Assembly: GCF_004359215.1 (NCBI RefSeq)
Contig: NC_090616.1
Span: 2,933,850-2,997,849 of the forward strand
DNA: 64,000 bases
Source of the DNA: Bremia lactucae
Lineage: Eukaryota; Oomycota; Peronosporomycetes; Peronosporales; Peronosporaceae
Reading direction: 5' to 3'
Positions 9,953-20,245 of this stretch are shown in pieces. A program made the position numbers and the translations under genes. Each line of letters starts with the position of its first letter. Positions within the stretch are counted from its first letter, which is position 1. The notes beneath the pieces are model-generated. The model saw only the letters and a list, made by a program, of their open reading frames with translations. It did not search any database and was not told the DNA's origin.

Positions 9953-10016
9953 TGTAACAGGGCATCTTTCAATAGGACTGATCAGTACTAGTTAACCTTA
10001 CACTAATTACAGTGTA
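9953..10016 (-). repeat. LTR C terminal fragment, inverted
   Basis: Reverse complement of the last about 60 bp of LTR C (shared ACTGATCAGTACTAGTTAACC). It ends in GTGTA at 10012-10016, the target duplication next to A1. The rest of this LTR seems to be at 30111-30435. Confidence 0.75.
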
Positions 10017-10547
10017 TGTAGGCGGGCACGTCTCAATGCGGTCACGCTCTACTTAAGCACACACCTTAGCACAGCGAGGAAGCGGTTTGACCGTCTTCAC
10101 TCACCTGCAGTGAGGATGTTGGTGGGCGCCAAAGCGACCTCACAAACGAACTAAGTGCCTTAATTTAAGTGACTTCACGGGAGCGGTAATCCGGCTCCAC
10201 GTGCGCGCTTGTGAACCAGGAAGTAGTTTTCAGATTGATTTATATTATAATCGTTTATTGAATATAAATTCCTATTTTTAACCAATCCTAAAAAGCCGTC
10301 TCTTTAGATAGACACAAATATGTATTGCGAGCGTATCTTTCTGAATACCTCGCGTAACGGATGACGCTAGCCGTCATCCCCGCTAATGTGAATGCCCTCA
10401 GAGACATCACATACACAAGGGTGGGTTTGCAATGCGAACCACACCCAAGTGGTAGGTACAATTACATCACTTAAGTAATTGACCATCCCCTTTAGTACAT
10501 AAAGTGCATTTAACGGGGATTGTGTAGGACAACTTTAGCCCGTTACA
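10017..10547 (-). repeat. 3' LTR of element A1 (family A)
   Basis: 531 bp, here TGTAGGCGGG...TAGCCCGTTACA. It shares several private differences with the LTR at 30436-30930, for example GTGAGGATGTTGGTGGGCGC and CAAGTGGTAGGTACAATTAC, not present in the other family A copies. These two look like the pair from one insertion. Left flank GTGTA. Confidence 0.85.
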
Positions 10548-10675
10548 CCATCCCATTTAAGAACAATTTTTTATTTTGCAAATTCGTCAAAAGGACCGAG
10601 GTACAGGGAGCTGTTTCACGCGCCGCTTAGTTCTCTCATTCTCTCTTGCTACCTATGTCTCACACGGTGCAGACC

Positions 10676-11590
10676 ATGCCACCTATAAGGGGCAAAGCTG
10701 GTAGGTCGTCTGCAAATGCACCGACTTAGCCACGCGCGAAGCCCACGCGCCGCGTTAACACGCCACCGGCGACTAGTGCCATAGTTACAACGCCGACAGC
10801 TACTGCTGCTGTCGCGTTAACTGGACTGAATGATCCATCCGACTTTCACAGTGAAGATATAGATCCGTCGCTCGTTGTTGACTACAATGAGTCGACACAG
10901 CCGCCATTACCTCATCGTAGTAATGAGGACAGCGAGCTAATGAGGAAGGATGATGGCATTATATTGCCCATCCAAACTATGCTCATTGCTCCCAACATGG
11001 AGACGATAAAAAATTAATACTGTCTCGTCGTCTGCGCTGGCTAGCACAGCGACCATTATTGAGAGCGCTGCCCATAATGGCGCTCTGCTTCTCCATTGGG
11101 TAAAGCCACAACGTCTTATGCTCAGACCGTTATTCATCCTGGCTCTGACATAGAGGAACCTGAATGTAAGGCTCCACCGACGTCACGGGAGCGTGCTCAG
11201 TGGTGTCACAAGCCAGTCGTATCGAAAGTGGCTATGTGACGGGTGGCATATAACATATGCCCCCTCCATCTCAATAGACTCGTGCCAACGGGCCGAGAGC
11301 GTCGCTCCTAAAGCGTTATTGTAGACGCTCAAAATTATTATGGCGTCTATAATACATGGAAGGCTTAAGGGGAATCGCTTAAACGTATTTCCCCGATCCC
11401 GGTCGTGTTGCGTTCAAATGAACGCCCGACCAATATGAGAGGAAATTTACGCGCCGCTTTTAGCCGCATTACAATGCGATAAAACAGCGGTTGTAGCGAA
11501 TCAATTTCGCCCGCTTGCGTGTGACAGAAATAATGGGCGGTACTGTACCCCTGTTTCTTCTCGCTACGGTACTCAGACGGGCGGAAAGGC
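10676..11590 (+). pseudogene. Antisense ORF of A1, broken
   Basis: ATG (MPPIRGKAGRSSANAPT) 129 bp after the LTR edge, reading opposite to pol. It carries TATAAVALTGLNDPSDF, EDIDPSLVVDYNES and ELMRKDDGIILPIQT, then decays. Its distal part lies antisense to the C-terminal extension of the chromodomain ORF (11365-11892). Frame breaks are seen near 10730 and after 11010. Product unknown. Confidence 0.55.
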
Positions 11591-12107
11591 CTCAGCTGGT
11601 GCTCCTTTTCATAGGCAGACACCAAGCCGGGCACATCAATACGTAGGGTATCGATCGGCTCCCAAGAGTCGAAACTCTTCGGATAATCTCTCCACTGGAC
11701 GAGGATTTGATACTTCTGCCTCACGGAGCGGTGGGCAAGAAACCTTCCAACTAAGAAGCGCTGATTCCCACCTGCATCCATCAGTGCAGGCGGCGCCCGA
11801 TAAGAGTGGCGCATTTCCCCACCTACTCGTGGCTGCTTTACCTTCGTCTGTTCAGTCGCAGGTGTTAAGCGCTGCGGGATCTCGAGAGTCAAGTCTTTCG
11901 TCTTTCGAATGACCTCCGACCTTCATGATGTCCGCGCGAAGGATCGTCAGGGTTACGAACGCCTGAAACTTCGGCTGAATATCTTGAAGAAATTGATGCT
12001 GAGGGACCCGCATTACGCGCGTGGTATCCCTCGCCCTCCAAGTCCTTTACGTTCCCATGGGAATAGGAGATCGGAGGCAAGTCTTTTGCCTCTCTTCTCT
12101 CCGCCAT
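11365..12107 (-). pseudogene. Chromodomain of A1
   Basis: The 175-residue frame at 11365-11892 has RHSYRAPPALMDAGGNQRFL then the chromodomain FLVGRFLAHRSVRQKYQILV-QWRDYPKSFDSWEP (about residues 46-80) and an acidic helix LVSAYEKEH. Chromodomains at the integrase end guide chromoviruses to marked chromatin. The upstream frame 11889-12107 is a charged spacer of low conservation. The last 55 residues overlap the antisense ORF and are probably not the original end. Confidence 0.75.
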
Positions 12108-12119
12108 CTGTTGGGGATA

Positions 12120-12506
12120 TGTGACCTCATTGGGTCTACATAACGTTTGAGACGACCGACGGAAAAGACGGGGTGTGTTTTCATAATGGCGGGAGGGTGA
12201 GCGTATAATTTAGGTCTTTAACCTCCTCGACCATAGTAAATGGCCCAATGTAACGTGGCAATAATTTCGTAGTACCTCCAGGTAGTACAAAAATTGCATT
12301 CTTAAGTAGAGTAGCAGTACGGATTAGTACTTTATCTCCAACACCAAAGCGTTCATTGTTTTTGCGACCATTCCGGCCAGCATATTACTTTTCTTTGTCC
12401 TATGCGCTTGCCATCGCGTCATGGACTTTTGTGTGATATCTAATCGCTCATCCACAAAGCGTTGAGCTTTGCGCTCACACTTTTGGGCATCTAACTTTCC
12501 TACGAC
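12120..12506 (-). pseudogene. Integrase C-terminal / GPY-F region of A1
   Basis: Minus strand gives AQRFVDERLDITQK (12420-12480), then, after frameshifts, a KLLPRYIGPFTMVEEVKD block near 12200-12260 and LPPLWKHTPSF, the decayed form of the motif before the chromodomain. It is separated from the integrase core by the inverted segment that follows. Confidence 0.7.
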
Positions 12507-13005
12507 ACTACTTCGGTGGACGAATCCGTCGCACCTGAAGCTAAAACGCTTTAGCTGCAGGGACGGCCTGTCAAGCAAGCACCACATGTCGACAGCAGAT
12601 CATCCCCAGACCGATGGCCAAACAGAACGTGCCAATCGGGTTGTGGCGGATGTCTTACGCACTATAGCAACTCCCCAAGAGTGGAGCAAGCAATTGCCCT
12701 TTGTTGAGATCGCTATAAATAACAGTGTCCACGCCAGTACAGGTGATACACCGTTTTATATTAACGGACTGCGCCATCCTCGGACGTCTGTCACGTTTGT
12801 GCGCAGCCCGAGTCTTAGTGGGGGGGGGCCTCACTATGCTCGGTGCGAGAGAGGGACATAATTTCTTCAAAATTACGATGAACCATGAGGGTATCATCTC
12901 AAAGACAGAAACTTGCCCTAGTGAACCTGCCGGTTTGGCAGTGGTTAGTATGGAGTCACGGCAGCGCTCCAAAATAAATACGTTGTCTCTCTAATGTCAA
13001 CTACA
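12507..13005 (+). pseudogene. Integrase core of A1, inverted in place
   Basis: Plus strand here encodes the integrase core although the element is on the minus strand: HHMSTADHPQTDGQTERANR (catalytic Glu kept), VEIAINNSVHASTGDTPFY, INGLRHPRTSVTFV. It begins with the RNase H-integrase linker (CTTCGGTGGACGAA), then skips the zinc-binding part. Both flanks are minus-strand pol, so about 500 bp has been flipped. Confidence 0.78.
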
Positions 13006-13007
13006 TG

Positions 13008-13680
13008 CTATGACCGACCTCTCAGTAGGCGACAATGTTCGTCCTGACGGTAGCTCTTCATTGTTTCAGAAGCCAGTGGACTCGTCACGTGGTAAATTTC
13101 CATGGATGCCAACGTTGACGACAAAACTTGTACCTTAGCACGAGACACACTTTCCTGGTGTATTACCTCGAAGTCTGGTGTGTGCGATAAAGCATCAGCC
13201 AAGACATTCGTCTAATCCGGCTTATTCAACTTTGAAATTAAATTCAGAGAAGAATGTAAGCCATCTTGCCATTCTAGGCGAGAGGTGCGGTGAGCTTGTT
13301 GCGGTCCGCAATGATGCATGATCCGTATAAACCACAAATGGTTCAGTGCCCAATAGGTGCACTCAAAACTTAACAAGAGCTACTCTATTAAAAGTAGCTC
13401 CTTGTCATGCACAGCCAGGACTGATAAGAAATGACACGGTCAACGCCGTCGTCATCCTTCTGCATGAGCGCGCTGCCGATTACAAAATGACTTGTATCGC
13501 AGACGACGCTAAAGGGCTTATTCGCGTCTGGCAATGCCAAGACCGGTGCCTCTATGAGAGATTGCTTCACTGGTGTGAAAGCGTCTTCTTGTTCTTTCAA
13601 TTAATATTATTCTGCGTCCTTTTCAAGGAGGTCAGACAGGAGCTTAGTTCGCTCAGCAAATTCTTGCTATATTAAAGCAA
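13008..13680 (-). pseudogene. RNase H of A1, second pol copy
   Basis: Minus frames: KEQEDAFTPVKQSLIEAPVL and PFSVVCDTSHFVIGSALMQK (13388-13600), then MADALSHTPDFEVIHQESVS (13008-13202), the conserved ALSRRPD-type end of gypsy RNase H. The catalytic D of VCDAS is kept but the frame breaks several times. It removes RNA from RNA-DNA hybrids during copying. Confidence 0.78.
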
Positions 13681-14447
13681 ATAATCAGCGAGCCCTAGGA
13701 ATTGGCGCAAAGCCTTTACATGTCGTGGGATTGGTCGTTCCTTTACTGATCTTACCTTGTCTGGGTCTGCTCGCACACCATGCCTATCTACGATGCAGCC
13801 CAGCACAAGTATCTCAGGGACCTCATTGACGCACTTTTGCAAGTTGACGTACAATTGGGCGTCACCCAAAGTCTGCAACACAAACTGAATGACGCTTGTG
13901 GGACTCTATTGCGGTCAGCCCGTCCTCGGTCCTTCTACGCACGAATACATCGACAAAGCAATGGGGCGCGTAGGCACGGTGCGGACGCATCACATGAGCC
14001 ACCACTCGGTTGAATATCGCCGGTGCATTTTTTCAAACCTTGGGGCATCACAAGCTTCTCCCAAAGCAAATCGCTTGGGGTGCTTACTGCCGTTTTGGCT
14101 ACATCAAACTCTCTCATTAAATCCAACGTGGAAAAGATAGTTGACTTTTCCATGGTGTTCAACAGAACATCTTTCCGCGGGATTGGCGTTTGCGCCGGTA
14201 TGATCGCCGTGTTCAGCTTATTGTAAGCATGAACCATGCGCTATCCACCTGTGGCTATACGCACACAAGAAGTCGGGCTGCAGGGAGAAGATTTACTCTC
14301 ACGGACATGTCCCACCTTGGCTCGTTTGTCGAAGAACTTGTCGATATAATCGACTTGTTCTTTCGGCAACGGCCAGTGCCTGGTCACACAATACTTGGTG
14401 CCAAGTTCGAGGTATTTCGTGCCTGGTGCCCCTATAGTATTGTGTGT
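13672..14447 (-). pseudogene. Reverse transcriptase of A1, second copy
   Basis: Minus strand: PIPRKDVLLNTMEKSTIFST, LDLMREFDVAKTAVSTPSD, LWEKLVMPQGLKKC, then after breaks ADPDKVRSVKERPIPRHVKA and LRQFLGLADYLL. It has lost residues around the catalytic box and carries frameshifts. It follows a 137-bp tandem duplication that repeats the RT start (TKYCVTRHWPLPKEQVDYID). Confidence 0.78.
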
Positions 14448-14572
14448 CCCACCTTGGCTCGTTTGTCGAAGAACTTGTCGATATAATCGACTTGTTCTTT
14501 CGGCAACGGCCATTGCCTGGTCACACAATACTTGGTGCCAAGTTCGAGGTATTTCGTGCCTGGTGCCCCTAT
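14311..14572 (-). repeat. 137-bp tandem duplication at the RT start
   Basis: The unit starting CCCACCTTGGCTCG occurs at 14311 and 14448, period 137, nearly identical. It duplicates the start of RT within the second pol copy of A1. Confidence 0.88.
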
Positions 14573-15457
14573 CTGCTAATAGGCGGCTCGGCACTTCTTC
14601 TAAAAAAACATCGCGATGTTTCCGCACCAACCTCAAAGAACGGACTGTCTCTCAAGGCATCCCAGCCTTGAGCAGTGAACCGCTTCTTTTTGTCCGTTTC
14701 TAGGACGCTCTCGTCCATTGTGGACGACGAGCAACAGTCCACGAAGTTCTCTTCTGGAACTGGTGTGCCAATTTCGTGGATCTTATCTTCCTTTAATTCG
14801 ACAAGGAATAATTCCCACGACATCTCCGGGAGTTTGGTTATCTCCTCGGCAGATTTAAAGACTTGCCGGAGCACCTCAACTGAGGATGCCTCCGCCATTT
14901 CCTCTATAACGGCCTCGAACACCTCTTTCGAAGAACCGTCCTCTTCAACTGGGACCGATCCAAAGGTCGCTCGTTTTGACGTGCCTTTGATCGTCCTAAT
15001 CTGTCGGGTACTCGTTCTCCAACTAATCACGACCTTTGACTGGGAAGCGGGTGCCGTTGCTCTCCTGGCTAACGCACCCTTTCCAACCGCACCAGGCTCT
15101 AGGCACTGTGTCGGTTCATGCGACGCTTGACTTCCTCTCACGTCGCTGTCTACTGCCACAGGCTCTCGGCTCTGTGCAGGACTATGGGAACATGACTACT
15201 TGTCATCGTCCTTCACACTACCCCAGTCTCCACGAGCTGGGTAGGAATTGGTGACGTTTGGCGTCAACGCACCCTCAACTGTGTTTGACACGACATCAAT
15301 AGCATACGCCTCTCGTAGGAGCACATCCTTTCCGGTGCCCTGCGTAGAGTTCGCAACTGTGCGTGTACGCCAGTCTATCCATAGTTAATGTTTTGCCAAT
15401 CATGGCATGCCTACGACAAGGTCATACGGACTCTCCATACCTAGCACTGTGAACTTC
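14452..15457 (-). repeat. 1006-bp direct duplication, copy 1
   Basis: Matches 16301-17306 at offset 1849 with, by eye, only a GG/AA change near 14832/16681. It covers the end of protease, the linker and the RT start. The minus frame 14569-15159 (196 residues) contains VFEAVIEEMAEASSVEVLRQ, LPEMSWELFLVELKEDKI and DCCSSSTMDESVLETDKKKR. Surrounding sequences are far more diverged, so the duplication is very recent or an assembly artefact. Confidence 0.9.
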
Positions 15458-16373
15458 AAAATTACTTGCATCGCAGACGAAGCGAAAGGGCTTATCCGCG
15501 TCTGGCAATGCCAAGACCGGTGCCTCCACAAGAGACTGCTTCACTGATGTGAACGCATCTTCTAATTATTTTAACAAAACCCATTCTGTGTCCTTTTTAA
15601 GGAGATCAGATAATAGTTAAGTTTGCTCAGCGTAATTCTTGCTATACTTATGCAAGTAATTAGCGAGCCCTAGGAATTGGCGCAAATCCTTCACATGCCG
15701 TGGGATTGGCCATTCCTTCACTGATTTTACCTCGTCTGGGTCTGCTCGTACACCATGTGTACCAACGGTGCAGCCCAGTACAGGTATCTCAGGGACCGCT
15801 ATGACGCACTTTTGCAAGTTGACGTACAATTGGGCGTCCTTTAAAGTCTGCAACATAGCGTCTAAATGACGCTTGTGCGACTCTATTGCGCTCAGCCCGT
15901 CCTCGGCCCTACTATGCACGAATACATCGTCAAAGTAATGAGGCGCGTAGGCACGGTGCTGACGCGTCACGTGAGCCACACTCGGTTTGAATGTCGCTGG
16001 TGCGTTTCTTAAACCTTGGGCATCACAAGCCACTCCCAAAGCATTCAGCTTGGGTGTTTACTGCCGTTTTGGCTACATCGGACTCTCTCATGAGTACCTG
16101 ATAGTAGCCATCGTTTAAATCCAACGCGGATGAGATAGTTGATTTTCTTATGGAGTTCAACAAAATATCTTTCCGCAGGATTGGTATGGTCGCCGTGTTC
16201 AGCTTATTGTAAGCATGAACCACGCGCCATCCACTTGTTGCTTTACGCACACAAAAGGTCGGGCTGCATTGAGGCGAATTGCTCTCATGCACATGTCCTG
16301 CCTTGGCTCGTTTGTCGAAGAACTTGTCGATATAATCGACTTGTTCTTTCGGCAACGGCCATTGCCTGGTCAC
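15458..16373 (-). pseudogene. Reverse transcriptase and RNase H start of A1, first copy
   Basis: Minus frames 15617-16039 and 16023-16373: ILRKDILLNSIRKSTISSAL, DLNDGYYQVLMRESDVAKTA, then APHYFDDVFVHSRAEDGLSA (catalytic box), KRHLDAMLQTLKDAQLYVNL, PVLGCTVGTHGVRADPDEVK and LRQFLGLANYLHKYSKNYAE. One frameshift near 16030. RNase H is cut at 15458 by the duplicated block. This is the better RT copy of A1. Confidence 0.85.
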
Positions 16374-17306
16374 ACAATACTTGGTGCCAAGTTCGAGGTA
16401 TTTCGTGCCTGGTGCCCCTATCTGCTAATAGGCGGCTCGGCACTTCTTCTAAAAAAACATCGCGATGTTTCCGCACCAACCTCAAAGAACGGACTGTCTC
16501 TCAAGGCATCCCAGCCTTGAGCAGTGAACCGCTTCTTTTTGTCCGTTTCTAGGACGCTCTCGTCCATTGTGGACGACGAGCAACAGTCCACGAAGTTCTC
16601 TTCTGGAACTGGTGTGCCAATTTCGTGGATCTTATCTTCCTTTAATTCGACAAGGAATAATTCCCACGACATCTCCGGGAGTTTAATTATCTCCTCGGCA
16701 GATTTAAAGACTTGCCGGAGCACCTCAACTGAGGATGCCTCCGCCATTTCCTCTATAACGGCCTCGAACACCTCTTTCGAAGAACCGTCCTCTTCAACTG
16801 GGACCGATCCAAAGGTCGCTCGTTTTGACGTGCCTTTGATCGTCCTAATCTGTCGGGTACTCGTTCTCCAACTAATCACGACCTTTGACTGGGAAGCGGG
16901 TGCCGTTGCTCTCCTGGCTAACGCACCCTTTCCAACCGCACCAGGCTCTAGGCACTGTGTCGGTTCATGCGACGCTTGACTTCCTCTCACGTCGCTGTCT
17001 ACTGCCACAGGCTCTCGGCTCTGTGCAGGACTATGGGAACATGACTACTTGTCATCGTCCTTCACACTACCCCAGTCTCCACGAGCTGGGTAGGAATTGG
17101 TGACGTTTGGCGTCAACGCACCCTCAACTGTGTTTGACACGACATCAATAGCATACGCCTCTCGTAGGAGCACATCCTTTCCGGTGCCCTGCGTAGAGTT
17201 CGCAACTGTGCGTGTACGCCAGTCTATCCATAGTTAATGTTTTGCCAATCATGGCATGCCTACGACAAGGTCATACGGACTCTCCATACCTAGCACTGTG
17301 AACTTC
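16301..17306 (-). repeat. 1006-bp direct duplication, copy 2 (linker and RT start)
   Basis: Original-looking context: right-hand side continues into protease, left-hand side into RT. The minus frame 16418-17008 (196 residues) is the acidic protease-RT linker that differs from copy 1 by one residue (EEIIKLPE against EEITKLPE). Confidence 0.9.
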
Positions 17307-17608
17307 TCTTTACACGAGAAGTCACTAAAACTGAAGGCGAGCTCAACTTGACCCTCCTCAGACTTAACGAGCGCGCCGTTCGCTAAACGAACGGTCGCCT
17401 CTTCTCGCTTACCATCCTGGCAAAGCGACTCAAACATCGCCGGTCTCTTTCTTTGAGACGCGAGTTTTACAAATTTTTGTGATGCACCCGAATCCACTAG
17501 GAGGGTCATCAACTGGTCACAGCCTCTTACATGAGCGCTATAGACCGGCAGGGTTGAGGTCCGAAATTTCAAGACCTCGGGGACTATGCTACCCATTTGT
17601 TCCACCAC
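17249..17608 (-). CDS. Retropepsin-like protease of A1
   Basis: 119-residue open frame with LMTLLVDSGASQKFVKLASQ (active site D-S-G, about residue 37), ATVRLANGALVKSEEGQVEL and ESPYDLVVGMP, the usual order for a gypsy aspartic protease. It lies between the gag zinc knuckle and the linker, in one frame without stops. It would mature the polyprotein. The window shows no downstream intact partner. Confidence 0.8.
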   Translation of the reverse strand: MVEQMGSIVPEVLKFRTSTLPVYSAHVRGCDQLMTLLVDSGASQKFVKLASQRKRPAMFESLCQDGKREEATVRLANGALVKSEEGQVELAFSFSDFSCKEKFTVLGMESPYDLVVGMP

Positions 17609-17658
17609 GTTGAACTTAGGGGTAGCTTCAGAGTCCGCGTCAGTAGGGCATCCCGCCC

Positions 17659-18412
17659 CTACTGCGCTCCTGCATTTCCCGACCCCTCAGTGGTCGATGC
17701 AGAACTCATGCGTCTCGCACGCTGGTTCTTGCTATCGCCCTTTGGGAAGGGAGTCCTCTTGCTGGGCGTTTTTGCCCCAGCAGGGATCCTGGCATAGCAG
17801 CGAGCCATCATATGGCCGCGCTTGCCGCATTTATAGCAGACAACGTCTGCATTGACGCCTTTCTGTCCGCCACAAGCGCCGGGTAAGCGCACTCTGGGCC
17901 TTACCGCGCAGATGCAACATGGCGTACGACACCATCCGGCAGTCGTCCTCGATGAGCTGCGCGACACCGCAATGCTCCACGGTTAATAACCAGTATACAA
18001 TCGTGTGCGCTGCAGTTGATTCGAACTTGGGCGGGTACATCTGAATGGGCCTCGGCTGGTGCGGCCGGGCAGAGAGCATCTCAACAGTCCTGTTGAGAGC
18101 CTCGCTCCGAGCCTGCTCATGCCTCAGCTCAACCTGAGTCTGAGTGACGTACTCCGCCGCAGCATGGCCCTGTGCCTTGGACGCGGCCCTCCGCTGTCCG
18201 AGCACGAATGCCTCAAACTGCTCCAACTGAGCAACATGTTGCTCAGGAGAACTACCCAGGAGCCTGGCCAGGGCTTGTTCACCAAGTCCCTGCGCCATAA
18301 GCCCTGCCACCTCCCGATGATGTTCGGAGAGGTGGGGAAATGAGACCAAATCGATATTGAGGCTCATCCTCACGTACATGCTCAGAGATGCAGGTCGTGC
18401 GAAGGAATTCAA
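17659..18412 (-). pseudogene. Gag polyprotein of A1
   Basis: Frame 17831-18412 starts near the primer site: MSLNIDLVSFPHLSEHHREV, a heptad-rich Ala/Gln/Glu coiled-coil region, SARPHQPRPIQMYPPKFE, then HLRGKAQSA. There the capsid region is deleted compared with 55275-55781. The next frame (17659-17967) has the zinc knuckle CYKCGKRGHMMARC and NAGAQ end. Start codon: MSLNID is shared with 51175 and is the likely true start. Confidence 0.8.
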
Positions 18413-18421
18413 GTGCTACCA
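18413..18421 (-). other. Primer binding site, family A
   Basis: GTGCTACCA, which is TGGTAGCAC on the element strand, two bases from the LTR end. Marks the 5' end of the minus-strand element. Confidence 0.75.
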
Positions 18422-18423
18422 AG

Positions 18424-18781
18424 TGGAGGCGGGCACGTCTTAATGCGGCCACCCTCTGCTTATACACACACCTTAGCGCAGCGAAGAAGCGATTAGACCG
18501 GCTTCTCTTGCGTGCAGTAAGGTAGTTGTGGTGGGCGCCTTAGCGACCTCACCCAACGCACTAAGTACTCGAGTCCGGCTCCTCGTGCGCACTTACTAAG
18601 TAGAAAGTAGTTTTCAGACTGATTTATATTTAATCGCGTTAAATATAAATATATTTTTTTCATCAATCGAAAATGTCATCTCTATAGATTACACCTAATA
18701 TATATTGCGAGCGTAACTTTCGAGATACCTCGCGTAACGGATGACGCTAGCCGTCACTCCTCCTAATGTGAATGCACCTAT
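18424..18781 (-). repeat. Truncated LTR of family A
   Basis: 358 bp from TGGAGGCGGG to CTAATGTGAATGCACCTAT, then lost. It is of the common family A type and lacks the private changes of the A1 3' LTR. The break coincides with the start of the NAA40 remnant. Confidence 0.82.
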
Positions 18782-18785
18782 CTGC

Positions 18786-19249
18786 CAAAATCCGATGGGG
18801 TTACGACGCAAATGCCAAGTGATCGGCGATTTTTTAGGCCGAGGCGCGCTATGGTCTACGATGCCAATAAATTCCTCGTGGGCTTTGTACTCTTTCGCTT
18901 CGTCGATGATGACGGGGCCCTCGTGCTCAATCACTTTGAGATGCAGCAAGCCGCCATTACGCAACGTCAAGGCTTAGGAACGTTCCTCATGCAGCTGTTG
19001 CTGCTCGTAGCACGGAAGCATGGGATGGAACTTGTCGTGCTCACTGTGTTTAAAAAGAATACGGGTGCCATGCGGTTTTACAGAGAACGAATGGGTTTCG
19101 AGATTGATGAGACGTCACCATGTGCGAGTGGCGACGACTCACTAGACTACGAAATATTAAGCGAAAGTATCCGTTCCAAACCAAGAGATAATGAAATGTT
19201 TTTTAATTCCTTAACTGTACAATGTACGCGTGAAACAAAATACCTTTAG
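18786..19249 (+). pseudogene. NAA40: N-alpha-acetyltransferase 40 (NatD) fragment
   Basis: The open part (18812-19249) encodes a GNAT fold. It has ANKFLVGFVLFRFVDDDGAL, the acetyl-CoA loop QRQGLGTFLMQLLLLVARKH (Q-x-x-G-x-G), VVLTVFKKNTGAMRFYRERM and GFEIDETSP...YEILS, the C-terminal signature of NAA40, which acetylates the N termini of histones H4 and H2A. Upstream, a second frame gives IRWGYDANAK, then TGA and TAG stops, before the fold resumes after a frameshift. So the N-terminal half is missing or broken. It is flanked by an LTR stub and Copia debris. This is the only recognisable host-type protein gene in the window. Confidence 0.72.
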
Positions 19250-19256
19250 GGTCGTT

Positions 19257-19517
19257 TCATAATTTTAAGTCCGTCTCCTGTCTTCGACAAGCCGTTACTA
19301 CAACTGATGAGGACGATAGCATAGACAACGACATTGTTGTCCCAAATGGTCCGCATGCCTTCTTAAGCTTTCCATCAGAAGAAATACGTTGACCTGCGGT
19401 CGGCGTGATCTCCAGCCCAACCAACATCAGAATTTCCAGTGAAGTCGACTTCATTGCCGAGCACGAAGTAAATACCATGATCACCTTGACATAATTTTTA
19501 ATTGGCCATTTGATCAA
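19257..19517 (-). pseudogene. Copia RNase H fragment
   Basis: On the minus strand 19381-19458 reads EVDFTGNSDVGWAGDHADRR, the decayed form of the Copia RNase H motif GYSDADWAGD. Truncated on both sides and broken by frameshifts. Confidence 0.6.
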
Positions 19518-20245
19518 CTTGACGTAGCTACGGCATTGCTCTACGGTGTCACGAAAGAAGTCGTATACTGCGACGTTCGAGAAAGAGTGGAAGTTGGCAA
19601 TGGCTTCGACATTTTCAAGCTTGTAAAGACAATTTATGGTCTAAAACAATCCTTGCGTGTGAGAAATGAGACTTTCAAGGGTTATTTTTGCTCAATCGGT
19701 TTTCAAGTATCCGACTTTGATTTATGCTTGTACATTAGGATCTCTGAAGGGAAGGGCATTGTGTACTTTTTCTAGTGTACATCGACGATGTTTTGGTCAC
19801 TGGAAGCTTTACGAGCTTATCGCACGAACCAGAGAGGATCTGAAATGCGCTTCGAGATGACTGACAGCGGCAAGCGTGCATTTGTTTTAGGTATTTAACT
19901 GGTCGAGAACGCCGATGGCAGTGTCACCTTATCCAAACGGCGCTATATTGAGGACATTTTACGGCGTTTTGGTATAAACGACTGCAACGCTGCCATTAGT
20001 CCCACCGGTATAAGTATTCGACTTGTTCCGAGCATCACAGCAGCAAAACTTTTACGCACCGATTTGTGAAGCTGTAGAAGCTTTAACACGACCAGATATC
20101 GGGTTTGCAGTAATATATGTGTCACGTTTTATAGAGAATCTACAAGTTGAGCATTGAATTGCAGTTAAGCAGATTCTGCGCTACCTTCGGGGCACTAAGT
20201 CGCACAATCCAGGGGTGACGTACTTGACGACGGGTGAAAATGTGT
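19505..20245 (+). pseudogene. Copia reverse transcriptase fragment (+)
   Basis: Frame 19536-19775 has NGFDIFKLVKTIYGLKQSLR and DFDLCLYIRISEGKGIVYF. After a frameshift come VYIDDVLVTGS (catalytic Y-I-D-D), ALTRPDIGFAVIYVSRFIE and RYLRGTKS near 20195. This is the palm to thumb of a Ty1/Copia RT with RNase H start. Ends abruptly near 20245 against a minus-strand Copia piece. Confidence 0.78.

Larger units (their letters stand above)
4741..10016 (+). mobile_element. Ty3/gypsy element, family C, RT deleted
   Basis: Order: 5' LTR, primer site, gag, protease, linker, integrase, GPY/F module, degenerate chromodomain, antisense ORF and an LTR remnant. RT and RNase H are missing: the linker jumps to integrase near 7835. 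All frames are broken. The terminal LTR piece (9953-10016) is inverted and cut by insertion of A1. Confidence 0.8.
10017..18423 (-). mobile_element. Ty3/gypsy chromovirus A1 (family A), minus strand
   Basis: Reading right to left: primer site, gag, protease, linker, RT, a repeated linker and second RT, RNase H, integrase with an inverted core, GPY/F, chromodomain, antisense ORF and 3' LTR. All pol parts carry stops or frameshifts. The LTR now at its right end (18424-18781) is of a different sub-type than its 3' LTR; the matching LTR is at 30436-30930. Confidence 0.82.

Noticed and set aside
14675..15130. 151-residue plus-strand frame, repeated at 16524-16979
   Set aside because: It is the exact antisense of the acidic protease-RT linker, whose sense frame is the conserved one. 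Its identity in two places only reflects the duplicated DNA.
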